The notes beneath the pieces are model-generated. The model worked only from the letters and a program-made list of their open reading frames with translations. It searched no databases and had not been told where the DNA came from. Of a stretch of DNA of 13,241 nucleotides, positions 6,077-13,241 are shown in pieces; positions within the stretch are counted from its first letter, which is position 1, and every line of letters begins with the position of its first letter. The DNA is taken from assembly GCA_964440655.1 (NCBI GenBank), contig CAYTTA010000061.1, positions 1 through 13,241 on the forward strand, read 5' to 3'. The position numbers and the translations under genes are program-made. This DNA is from CAYTTA01 sp964440655. GTDB taxonomy: Bacteria; Bacteroidota; Rhodothermia; Balneolales; Balneolaceae.

Positions 6077-8875
6077 ATGACCTGGAAAGAAGCCATCAAG
6101 ACATTTGCCGAAGAGTCGGGAATCAGCCAGCCGCTCACCAGCCGGATCTACGTGCTGACCGAAATCATGGAACAGCTGATTCTGAGACGGGATCAGGACT
6201 CCCTCTACAAGCTGGCGGCCGAGCTTCCTGTTCTGACCGCGAGAGTGCTGAGCCGTGAGGACCAGGAAGCGACCCGGCAGCTTCAGGAGTGTGTTTCCAG
6301 GCTCAGTGAAGAGGAGATTGTCAACCTGCTGCGGGTCTACACCATATTTTTCCACCTGGTCAACTCCCTTGAGCAGCATGAGATCATCCGGATCAACCGG
6401 GAGCGGGCCCGGACCGGAAGTCCCGACAATCCCCGTACGGAGAGCATCAGCGACGCTGTACGTCAGTTCAGGCAGAACGGTTTCACCTACGAACAGACAG
6501 CGGCCATTTTCCGCAAGCTTGACATCCAGCCCACCATCACCGCCCACCCCACCGAAGCGAGACGCCGGAGCATCCTGAACAAACAGGATCAGATCAGCGG
6601 AATGGTGACCCAGCTCGACCGGGAAGATCTGACTCCCGATGAACGCAAGCTGCTTCTCTATCAGATTTTCAACGAATTGATCCTGCTCATCTCCACCGAC
6701 GAGGTGCGTGCGGAACGGATGAGCGTGGAAGATGAGGTGGAGAACGGTCTTTTCTACTTTACCAACACCATCTGGGAGACCAGCCCCAGGCTCTACGACG
6801 ATATCCGGGAGGCGTTCCTGACCTACTACGGTGAAGCGCCGGAGATGCCGATCATCCTGCGATACCGCTCCTGGATCGGAAGTGACCGGGATGGCAATCC
6901 CAATGTGACCAGCCAGATCACCTGGAACACTCTTCTCCAGCAGAGACGGCTGGTCCTGGAGCTCTACCTGAACGAACTCAACGAGCTGCGCCGCTATCTT
7001 AGCGTTTCCAGGGATCTGGTACGGATTCCGGATGCCTTCAACCGCTCCCTGAAGAAAGACGAGAAGGAGATCCCTCTCTCCGACCGCTATATGCGGCGTT
7101 ACCGCAATGAACCCTTCCGGCGGAAGATCACTCACATGATGAACCGTCTGCGCCGGCTGCTGGCTGATATCCGTGAAGACAAGGGAACCCTCTTCGAGAA
7201 CGCCCTCTCCTACGGGGCGAAAGAGTTTGTGGCCGATCTTGAGCTGATAAGGGATGCCCTGATTGAATGCGGGCTTGAAGAGGTGGCCCTCTTCGGCAGG
7301 TTCAACAACCTGCTGATCCGGGCGAGAACGTTCGGTTTCCATCTGGCGGGACTGGATATCCGCCAGCACAGCGACCTTCACGCAAAGGCGGTGGAAGATC
7401 TCTTCCGTCTTGCCGGTGTGGAGAAACAGTACAGGAAGCTGAAGGAGGAGGAGAAGGTGGAGCTTCTGGTAAGGGAACTGAAGAACCCGCGACCGCTGCT
7501 TCCGGTAAATACGAGAACATCGGCCGAGACCAACCGGGTTCTGAGCGTTTTTTATCTGCTCAACGACATGATCCGGCTCGATGAGAATTCCGTCGGTGAG
7601 TACATCATCAGCATGACCCACGGCATCAGTGACATGCTGGAAGTTCTTCTCCTGGGCAAGGAGGCGGGCCTCTGGAGCTATGCCGATGGCAAAGTGACCA
7701 GCCGGATCGACGCGGTTCCGCTTTTTGAAACGATCGAGGATCTGGAAAAAAGCGCCGGAATCATGGAGCAGGTCTTTCAGAATGAGCTCTACAACGAACA
7801 TCTTGAGGCCCGCAACCGGTTTCAGGAGATTATGCTCGGCTATTCCGACAGCAACAAGGATGGCGGGTACTGGATGGCCAACTGGGCGCTGCAGAAGGCT
7901 CAGGAGAAACTGGGAGAAGTTCTTCGTAAATACCGGATCGATTTCCGGTTGTTCCACGGCAGGGGTGGTACCGTAGGCCGGGGTGGCGGACGCTCCAACA
8001 AGGCGATCCTGGGGCTTCCTCCGATCAGCAACAACGGCCGGATCCGGTTCACCGAGCAGGGGGAGGTGATCTCATTCCGCTACTCACTGCCCGACATCAC
8101 AATCCGCCACCTGGAGCAGGTGGTCACCGCGGTTGCCGGGGTCACCGCCGCGGGCGAGTACAACGATTCGGACCATCAACCCGATTCCCGATTTACGGAA
8201 GCGATGGATCAGATCGCCCGACGCTCCATGGAGATCTACCGGCAGCTGATTGATCATCCCGACTTCTGGCAGTGGTACCGTGCCATCACACCGGTCGATC
8301 ATATCGGAAATCTTCCCATCGCATCACGCCCGGTCTCCCGCGGATCAAAATCTCTCGAGTTTGAGAATCTGAGGGCGATTCCGTGGGTGTTTGCCTGGAC
8401 ACAGGTTCGATACAACATCCCCGGCTGGTACGGGGTAGGAACGGCACTGAGCGAGTACCTGCAGGCCGACCCCTCTCACAACGATCTCTGCCGGGAGTGG
8501 TACCGGGATAAGATCTTCTTCCGCTCTATTGTGGATAATTCCCAGCGGGAAATGGCCAGGACCCACCTGCCCACTTCCGCTCTCTACGCAGAGCGAAATG
8601 CGGCCGGATTCCATCAGCTTATTTCGGAAGAGTTTCGCCAGGCAAGAGAGGCAATCCTCTCCATCACCGATCAGGAGGAACTCCTTGACAACCGGAAAGT
8701 GATCAAGGATTCCATCCATTTCCGTAACCACTTCACCTATCCGCTCAATGTGATCCAGGTGGAACTGCTGAAACGCTGGGATGAGGCCGCGAGCGAGGAA
8801 GAGCGAGAACCTCTCAAGACGATGCTCTTTCTGAGCATCAACAGTGTGGCGGCCGCCATGCAGAGCACCGGGTAA
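6077..8875 (+). CDS. ppc: phosphoenolpyruvate carboxylase
   Basis: This 932-residue cytoplasmic enzyme makes oxaloacetate and phosphate from PEP and bicarbonate, replenishing the TCA cycle. Length is normal (E. coli 883). Catalytic landmarks are TAHPTEARR (His157), GSDRDGNPN (268-276), YSDSNKDGG (589-597), FHGRGGTVGRGG (His627) and ASRPVSRG (Arg751) followed by LRAIPWVFAWTQ. The C-terminus is QSTG where the family usually ends in NTG. In E. coli numbering the aspartate-inhibitor ligands are Arg587, Lys773, Arg832 and Asn881. Both Arg appear kept (in the GRGG loop and at Arg883 of HFRNHF). Lys773 aligns with Arg828 (MARTH) and Asn881 with Ser930. Feedback by aspartate may therefore differ. ATG at 6077 is the first start after an in-frame stop at 6065. 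No Shine-Dalgarno sits at normal distance (AAGGG at 6054-6058 is 18 nt away). Confidence 0.97.
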   Translation: MTWKEAIKTFAEESGISQPLTSRIYVLTEIMEQLILRRDQDSLYKLAAELPVLTARVLSREDQEATRQLQECVSRLSEEEIVNLLRVYTIFFHLVNSLEQHEIIRINRERARTGSPDNPRTESISDAVRQFRQNGFTYEQTAAIFRKLDIQPTITAHPTEARRRSILNKQDQISGMVTQLDREDLTPDERKLLLYQIFNELILLISTDEVRAERMSVEDEVENGLFYFTNTIWETSPRLYDDIREAFLTYYGEAPEMPIILRYRSWIGSDRDGNPNVTSQITWNTLLQQRRLVLELYLNELNELRRYLSVSRDLVRIPDAFNRSLKKDEKEIPLSDRYMRRYRNEPFRRKITHMMNRLRRLLADIREDKGTLFENALSYGAKEFVADLELIRDALIECGLEEVALFGRFNNLLIRARTFGFHLAGLDIRQHSDLHAKAVEDLFRLAGVEKQYRKLKEEEKVELLVRELKNPRPLLPVNTRTSAETNRVLSVFYLLNDMIRLDENSVGEYIISMTHGISDMLEVLLLGKEAGLWSYADGKVTSRIDAVPLFETIEDLEKSAGIMEQVFQNELYNEHLEARNRFQEIMLGYSDSNKDGGYWMANWALQKAQEKLGEVLRKYRIDFRLFHGRGGTVGRGGGRSNKAILGLPPISNNGRIRFTEQGEVISFRYSLPDITIRHLEQVVTAVAGVTAAGEYNDSDHQPDSRFTEAMDQIARRSMEIYRQLIDHPDFWQWYRAITPVDHIGNLPIASRPVSRGSKSLEFENLRAIPWVFAWTQVRYNIPGWYGVGTALSEYLQADPSHNDLCREWYRDKIFFRSIVDNSQREMARTHLPTSALYAERNAAGFHQLISEEFRQAREAILSITDQEELLDNRKVIKDSIHFRNHFTYPLNVIQVELLKRWDEAASEEEREPLKTMLFLSINSVAAAMQSTG

Positions 8876-8952
8876 CCAGCCGGACCGCATCCGGAACCCC
8901 GCCAGGCCCCCCGGGCAGCCCGCCCCCCGGACCCCTGAACCGGCCCGGACTC
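8876..8952. other. GC-rich gap between convergent ppc and cheB-like genes
   Basis: These 77 bp have long C-runs on the plus strand. They can form short hairpins, for example CCGGA/TCCGG (8880-8884/8890-8894) and CGGGC/GCCCG (8912-8916/8918-8922). No T-tract follows on either strand, so a standard intrinsic terminator is not visible. Transcription from both sides must end in or near this stretch. Confidence 0.4.
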
Positions 8953-10200
8953 TCAGACCCTGAACCTTCTCCACCCGGAGCCACCGGCAGAGTCCCCCGG
9001 CTGAGCGCCGGGAGCCGGAGTACGGACCGTTTCGAGAATCCGTTCCCGGTCTCTCTGCACCTGATCGAATCGAAGCTCAACCAGATTCTCGATCTCTTCG
9101 GCGAGCCGGTCGGCCGGAACGATCCGGGCCGGATGTCCTCTTTCCCGAATTCCGTCGGCCAGATCCCACAGAAGTGAGGATTTACGATCCTGCAGAAGGA
9201 TCTTCCCTCCGGAAGCGATCGCCTCGCCGGCTCCGAGAATTCCATCCTTGCCGCCCCCCGAGAGAAACACCGTCAGGATCCGGCTGTGATGGACATGCCG
9301 TGCCGATCGAAGCAGAACATCGATGGAAGGGCGCGATTCATGCTCTTTCAAACCACGATGCGGTGTAATGTGGCTGTGCGGTCCCACACTCCTGAGCCGG
9401 ACATGGAACCCCCCGGGGGCGATATAGATCTCACCCGGAAGAAGATTCCCCTCGAATGTTGCCTCGCGCACCCGTAGAGGCGTGACCTTGTTCAGCTCGT
9501 CGGCAAGAATTTTCGTGTAGATGCGTGGCATGTGCTGGACAACCACGACGGGCACCCGGATTTCGGGTGATAGTTGTCCCACAAGGGTGAAGAGTGCCGG
9601 AACAGCTCCGGTACAGCCACCAATTACAACAAGACTGGCCGGTTTCCTTACACCGGCACGTGCAGACCGGATCTGATTCCACCGTCTCTCGTTTCGCAGT
9701 TCATCCACACCCTCTTCGGGAAGCTGTTCCGCACTGACGGCAGGGTCTTCCCCTTCTGAAGCAGCCATCTTCAGCAACAGATTCCGGTTCACCCTCGGAA
9801 TAAGTGAGAGTACATGGCGCAGGCGCTTCTCAAGATGTGCCCTCGCCAGCGTGAGACCGGATGTACGGGGGGGAATCGTGATAAAGTCCACCGCTCCCTT
9901 ACGGAGTGCGGTGATAGCCGCTTTGGCACCCTGTTCACTCAGGCAGGTGAGAACAATGACCGGAAGGGCGGGAAAACGGCTCCGGATTTGCAGAAAAAAG
10001 TCCATCCGGGTTTGATCCGCCGGATCCAGCCCCATGACAATTGCATCCGGTGTTGCCTCTTCAAGTTTCCGGAGAAGACTCTCTTCCTCCGGTGAACAGG
10101 ATCCTGTGATCTCGATATCGTCAATTTTCCGGACTATGCTGATCACAATCTGCCTGACCACGACTGATGGGTCAATAACCTGAACCTTGATGCGCTTCAT
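8953..10200 (-). CDS. cheB: CheB-like receiver/methylesterase protein with altered active site
   Basis: This 415-residue protein has CheB architecture: receiver (about 3-115), linker (about 125-188), and methylesterase domain (about 189-378). A charged C-terminal tail follows. CheB normally demethylates chemoreceptor glutamates when its receiver is phosphorylated. The esterase domain aligns well with Salmonella CheB (VVIGG at 192-196, VQHMP, ADELNK, YIAPG, RPSIDVLL, KDG). His223 and Asp319 of the triad are present, but the nucleophile Ser164 is Cys196 (GGCTG for ASTGG; codon TGT at 9615-9613). SGGGKDG replaces TGMGNDG. In the receiver, phosphoacceptor Asp56 is Gly57, Asp11 is Pro11 and Lys109 is Ile109, so phosphorylation is not expected. 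Start: ATG at 10200 with AGAGG (10212-10208) 7 nt before it. The frame is open to a GTG at 10386 without homology. No che genes are in the window. Activity and role are uncertain. Confidence 0.88.
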   Translation of the reverse strand: MKRIKVQVIDPSVVVRQIVISIVRKIDDIEITGSCSPEEESLLRKLEEATPDAIVMGLDPADQTRMDFFLQIRSRFPALPVIVLTCLSEQGAKAAITALRKGAVDFITIPPRTSGLTLARAHLEKRLRHVLSLIPRVNRNLLLKMAASEGEDPAVSAEQLPEEGVDELRNERRWNQIRSARAGVRKPASLVVIGGCTGAVPALFTLVGQLSPEIRVPVVVVQHMPRIYTKILADELNKVTPLRVREATFEGNLLPGEIYIAPGGFHVRLRSVGPHSHITPHRGLKEHESRPSIDVLLRSARHVHHSRILTVFLSGGGKDGILGAGEAIASGGKILLQDRKSSLLWDLADGIRERGHPARIVPADRLAEEIENLVELRFDQVQRDRERILETVRTPAPGAQPGDSAGGSGWRRFRV

Positions 10201-10490
10201 AGATTTACCTCTTTTCGGATCTTTCACTCCCGCTGCACCTGTTGCATCTCCCGGAACAACAAGTCCGGCTTTTTGCCGGCAACCATCTCTCCGGGCTTTC
10301 CGAGCCTCTGCCCGGTCGGGGTAATCCACTCTTCGATTGTTGTTTCTTGATTCGATCTGGCTGCAGACCGACAGGCTCATTTCCACTATAGTATACCATA
10401 TAGCGGGGCCATCACCTGCCGCTCAGGTTATGAATTCCCTGCACGAGGGCCGGAGGTGAAATGAAAGGAGTGTGATGACAGGATGTCTCA
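10201..10490 (-). promoter_or_regulatory. leader and probable promoter region of the cheB-like gene
   Basis: This is the 290-bp gap between the GH94 stop and the cheB-like start. It holds an AT-rich block with an imperfect 14-bp palindrome at 10387-10400 (minus strand TATGGTATACTATA). TATACT within it would serve as a -10 box, but no clear -35 is seen 17 bp upstream. A small inverted repeat ACCTG/CAGGT lies at 10414-10428. If this is the promoter, the leader before ATG 10200 is about 180 nt. That leader is an open frame from a GTG at 10386, with no recognisable protein. AGAGG at 10212-10208 is the ribosome binding site. Confidence 0.4.
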
Positions 10491-10494
10491 TCAC
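10472..10494 (-). terminator. hairpin over the GH94 stop codon, possible terminator
   Basis: GTGATGACA (10472-10480) pairs with TGT-C-TCATCAC (10484-10494): a 10-bp stem with one bulged base and a 3-nt loop. It includes the minus-strand stop at 10493-10491. Downstream on the minus strand the sequence is only mildly T-rich (ACTCCTTTCATTTC). On the plus strand four T follow directly, but no plus-strand gene enters. Weak candidate. Confidence 0.35.
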
Positions 10495-13241
10495 TTTTCA
10501 CTCTCCGGCTTCTTCTGCTCATCCCATTCTCTTTCTGCACGTCGCAGAACCAGTTCCACCTTGTGCTCCCTTCCATCCCTGATCAGAGGGACCATGCCCG
10601 GTTCAGAAAGCGGCTCGCCATCCAAAGTCCCCGTCGGCATGCCGGTCTGCACTCCCTCCGGGTTCCGGATCCGGATCCGGTATCGGGTCCCCCCACCCGC
10701 ATCGTACTCCACAAAATACTCCTGCCAGCTGCCCGGTATGGCCGGCCGGAGTGCGATCCGGTCCCCTTCCAGACGGAAGCCAAGTATTGACTCCAGTGCG
10801 ACCCGGTACATCCATGCTCCCGAACCGGTATACCAGGTCCATCCCCCCTGCCCCTGCAGGGGTGGTTCCCCATAAACGTCGGCTGCTACAACGTAGGGCT
10901 CCACCTTGTAGCGGGACACCTCTTCCGGAGTCCGTCCGTGATTGACAGGGTTGATCATCTGCAGATAGGCTGCCGCCCGCTCCCCTTCACCTGCTTCGGC
11001 AAATGCCCTCACCGCCCAGAGAGCCCCGTGGGTATACTGGCCTCCGTTTTCCCGGACCCCGGGAATGTATCCGCGAATGTAGCCCGGATCTCTCTCTGTC
11101 CGGTCAAAAGCGGGTGTCAGAAGCCGGATGATGCCGATCTCCTCGGAGATCAGATGCTTCTCAAGTGCCTGAAGAACGAGCGGGATCCGCTCTTCCGGCG
11201 CCACTCCCGAAATGACCGACCACGCCTGAGAGATCGTGTCAATGCGGCACTCCTCATTCCGGGAGGATCCGAGAGGTGTGCCGTCGTCGTAGAATGCACG
11301 CAGGTACCAGCTCCCGTCCCACCCCTCCTCGTTCAGCTTTTTTTTCAGCCGTTCCGCCTCTTTCCGGTATCTGCGGGCACGCTGGCTCTCCCCCCGGCTT
11401 TCACTTATCTCAGTGAACCGGTTCAGGATGTCATAGAGGAAGAACCCGAGCCAGACACTCTCCCCTTTTCCATCTTCCCCCACCCGGTTCATTCCGTCAT
11501 TCCAGTCTCCGGAACCGATAAGAGGCAACCCGTGCCGGCCCGTTTTCATCGAGATCTCAATCGCACGGCAGCAGTGCTCAAAGAGCGGATCGGTCTCTTC
11601 CAGCGGTTCCGGTTCCAGATAGACCTCATGCTCGTCATCCCGAAGCGGCCGGGTTGTGATCCAGGGAACCTGCTCATCAAGGATGGAGCGGTCACCGGTC
11701 GAGCGGATGTAGAAGTCGGTCACATAAGGAAGCCAGAGCCGGTCGTCCGTAATGCGGGACCGGATGCCGCGCCCCGTTGGGGGGTGCCACCAGTGCTGCA
11801 CATCCCCCTCCGGAAACTGGCGGGAGGCGTGAAGGAGAATCTGCTTTCGTGCTATCTGCGGATCAACATAGAGCGCCGCCATCACATCCTGGAGCTGATC
11901 CCGGTATCCGAATGCACCTCCGGCCTGGTAAAAGGCACTCCGTGCAAAAAGCCTGCACGCCAGATTCTGATACATCAGCCACCCGTTCACCATCAGGTCC
12001 AGAGAGGGGTCCGGTGTCCGGACCTGAATGCGACCCAGCGCCTCGCTCCACTCCTTCTTTACCTTTTCCAGCACGCCGGCTGCCTGCGACGGTTCGGAAT
12101 AGCGTCGGGCCCACGCCATCGCCTCATCCCCGTTCTTTGCCTCTCCCGTAAGAATGATCACCCGGCACTGTTCACCCGGACCCAGCCTGAACCTGCTGTG
12201 AAGTGCCAGACAAGGGTCCCCACCCGCCTCTGATCGGTTGTCGAGCCTCTCCTTGAAAAGGAGTGCGGCGGGGCGCTCCGGAGAGCGGTTTCTTCCGATG
12301 AAACTGCTTCGGTCCGTGGTATAGGTCAGCTCCGTCTCCGCATCACCCTCCCCTGCTGCCATTCTGACCGCCATGCTGTGAAAAAGGACGCTTCCCGCAA
12401 ACTCGTTGTTCCAGGGGTTGGTCGCCATCAGGAGAGCGTGGCCGGAAAGAGCCTGGGGCAGGATAAAACGCGAAAATGGGCGCTTCTCCACTCCCATCAC
12501 AAGATCACAAAAGGTGAAAAGGGAGAGATCCATCTCCTCGAGGGTCCTGTTTCGCAACTCGAGCAGGGTTATCCTGACCGGATCCTCTCCGGCCATGAAG
12601 TGGGTTGTTCGTTGCTCCAGCCCGGCAGAGTGATGCTCAAACCGGCTGTACCCGAAACCATGCGCCACCCGGTATTCCCCCTCTCCGGGCACCGGTCCCG
12701 GGTGGGGGGACCAGAACCTGCGGCTCTTCTCATCGCGGATGTAGAGTGCCTCGGAAAACGGATCGCATACCGGATCGTTCGACCAGCCGGTAAGCTTGTT
12801 CTCCCGGCTGTTGACACTCCAGGTATAACCGGCCCCTCGCTCACTGCAGAGGAATCCGGCAGAGGGATTGGCGATCACGTTAATCCACGGAGCAGGTGGG
12901 AGGACCGGATAGCCATTCCGGGGATTCCGGACGATTTGAATATGATATTCCCGCCCCTCCGTCCCGAATCCCCCGAAACCATTGAAGAAAATCAGTTCCT
13001 CTTCTTCATCATCCGTTTCCGCAGCGATCTCTTCTCCGGCAGGACCTCCGGTCTCTTCCGCATCCCCGCCCCCCCTCTGCTCAGGCTCCCCGCCAGCCCC
13101 CCCCTCCCTGCCTCCGATACGTTCCTCTTCCGGCTCTCCGGCAGAATTCCCGTCCGCCGTCCTCAAGCCAACCTGTGACGGCTCATAGATCGCATCGGTG
13201 GTGTTCCGGTCGAAAGAAAGGGTCTCCCGATAGCTGACCAG
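10491..13241 (-). CDS. GH94 C-terminal part of a cyclic beta-1,2-glucan synthase-like protein (NdvB/ChvB type), 5' end missing
   Basis: The frame is open from the right edge to TGA at 10493-10491, giving 916 residues. A TTG at 13166 has no good ribosome binding site, and the frame continues past it, so this is most likely the C-terminal third of a protein of well over 2,000 residues. After residue 82 it matches the GH94 module of NdvB/ChvB proteins: FFNGFGGF, GREYHI, PAPWINVIANP, GYTWSVNSREN, WSNDPV, QLQDVMAALY, GSGDWNDGM (Asp579 as the expected general acid) and GGWTWYTGSG near the C-terminus. In the Brucella/Agrobacterium enzymes this phosphorylase-type module trims the nascent beta-1,2-glucan and sets ring size. 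Glycosyltransferase and cyclising parts lie upstream. The product is normally an osmoregulated periplasmic glucan. Residues 26-82 form an acidic Gly/Glu-rich linker. A standalone GH94 phosphorylase cannot be fully excluded. Confidence 0.88.
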   Translation of the reverse strand: MVSYRETLSFDRNTTDAIYEPSQVGLRTADGNSAGEPEEERIGGREGGAGGEPEQRGGGDAEETGGPAGEEIAAETDDEEEELIFFNGFGGFGTEGREYHIQIVRNPRNGYPVLPPAPWINVIANPSAGFLCSERGAGYTWSVNSRENKLTGWSNDPVCDPFSEALYIRDEKSRRFWSPHPGPVPGEGEYRVAHGFGYSRFEHHSAGLEQRTTHFMAGEDPVRITLLELRNRTLEEMDLSLFTFCDLVMGVEKRPFSRFILPQALSGHALLMATNPWNNEFAGSVLFHSMAVRMAAGEGDAETELTYTTDRSSFIGRNRSPERPAALLFKERLDNRSEAGGDPCLALHSRFRLGPGEQCRVIILTGEAKNGDEAMAWARRYSEPSQAAGVLEKVKKEWSEALGRIQVRTPDPSLDLMVNGWLMYQNLACRLFARSAFYQAGGAFGYRDQLQDVMAALYVDPQIARKQILLHASRQFPEGDVQHWWHPPTGRGIRSRITDDRLWLPYVTDFYIRSTGDRSILDEQVPWITTRPLRDDEHEVYLEPEPLEETDPLFEHCCRAIEISMKTGRHGLPLIGSGDWNDGMNRVGEDGKGESVWLGFFLYDILNRFTEISESRGESQRARRYRKEAERLKKKLNEEGWDGSWYLRAFYDDGTPLGSSRNEECRIDTISQAWSVISGVAPEERIPLVLQALEKHLISEEIGIIRLLTPAFDRTERDPGYIRGYIPGVRENGGQYTHGALWAVRAFAEAGEGERAAAYLQMINPVNHGRTPEEVSRYKVEPYVVAADVYGEPPLQGQGGWTWYTGSGAWMYRVALESILGFRLEGDRIALRPAIPGSWQEYFVEYDAGGGTRYRIRIRNPEGVQTGMPTGTLDGEPLSEPGMVPLIRDGREHKVELVLRRAEREWDEQKKPESEK

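Noticed and set aside
6023..7957. Open frame of 644 codons on the minus strand inside ppc
   Set aside because: It lies wholly antisense to a textbook PEP carboxylase, has no recognisable domain, and is what GC-rich codon bias produces on the opposite strand.
8876..8952. Intrinsic terminator between ppc and the cheB-like gene
   Set aside because: Short GC hairpins exist but no T-tract follows on either strand.
10938..12233. Open frame of 431 codons on the plus strand inside the GH94 region
   Set aside because: Antisense shadow of conserved GH94 sequence, with no domain, signal or ribosome binding site support.
13164..13166. TTG as the true start of a standalone GH94 gene
   Set aside because: The frame stays open to the window edge and the TTG falls before a low-complexity linker without a good ribosome binding site. 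A continuing large protein is more likely, though the missing upstream sequence would decide it.
1..13241. CRISPR array, tRNA/rRNA genes, insertion sequence or prophage remnants
   Set aside because: No spaced direct repeats, no cloverleaf-like or rRNA-like segment, no transposase or phage protein, and no terminal inverted repeats were seen.

Overview
The window is a GC-rich, densely coding piece of a bacterial chromosome holding eight protein genes. Both end genes run off the window. I see no rRNA, tRNA, CRISPR array, insertion sequence or phage gene. Two exported M16 peptidases, a periplasmic-type rhodanese and a cyclic-glucan-synthase-type GH94 protein point to a Gram-negative, diderm organism. 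Most starts have clear Shine-Dalgarno sequences and at least two use TTG. The one TAnnTTTG-like promoter box, upstream of ppc, would fit the Bacteroidota/Rhodothermota side. The strong ribosome binding sites and the gene content would equally fit a spirochaete or another diderm phylum. I cannot assign the phylum.

Layout, left to right. (1) 1-1724, plus: 3' part of a YyaL/SPATA20-type thioredoxin-domain protein, ending in an 18-bp tandem repeat that includes its stop codon. (2) 1838-5060, minus: a two-gene M16 peptidase operon. The upstream gene carries the zinc site (HIFEH). The downstream gene overlaps it by 11 bp, has lost the zinc site, and keeps the Arg/Tyr substrate-binding segment. (3) 5061-5173: divergent promoter region with a TTG start on each side. 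(4) 5174-6022, plus: a membrane-anchored rhodanese and a small exported protein of unknown function. (5) 6077-8875, plus: PEP carboxylase (ppc), catalytically complete but altered at two of the four aspartate-inhibitor positions. (6) 8953-10200, minus: a CheB-like protein with a Ser-to-Cys change at the catalytic nucleophile and a receiver domain lacking its phosphorylation site. (7) 10201-10490: AT-rich palindrome and leader. (8) 10491-13241, minus: C-terminal GH94 part of what is probably a very large NdvB/ChvB-like cyclic beta-1,2-glucan synthase, with an acidic Gly/Glu-rich linker.

The genes do not form one pathway. The clear units are the M16 pair (probably one heterodimeric envelope protease) and the rhodanese plus small-protein pair. 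The ppc gene supplies anaplerotic oxaloacetate. The CheB-like gene has no chemotaxis neighbours here and lies downstream of the glucan synthase gene on the same strand. I found no clear evidence of a new multi-gene system. The most unusual object is the CheB-like protein, in which both the receiver and the catalytic site depart from the family pattern in a readable way.
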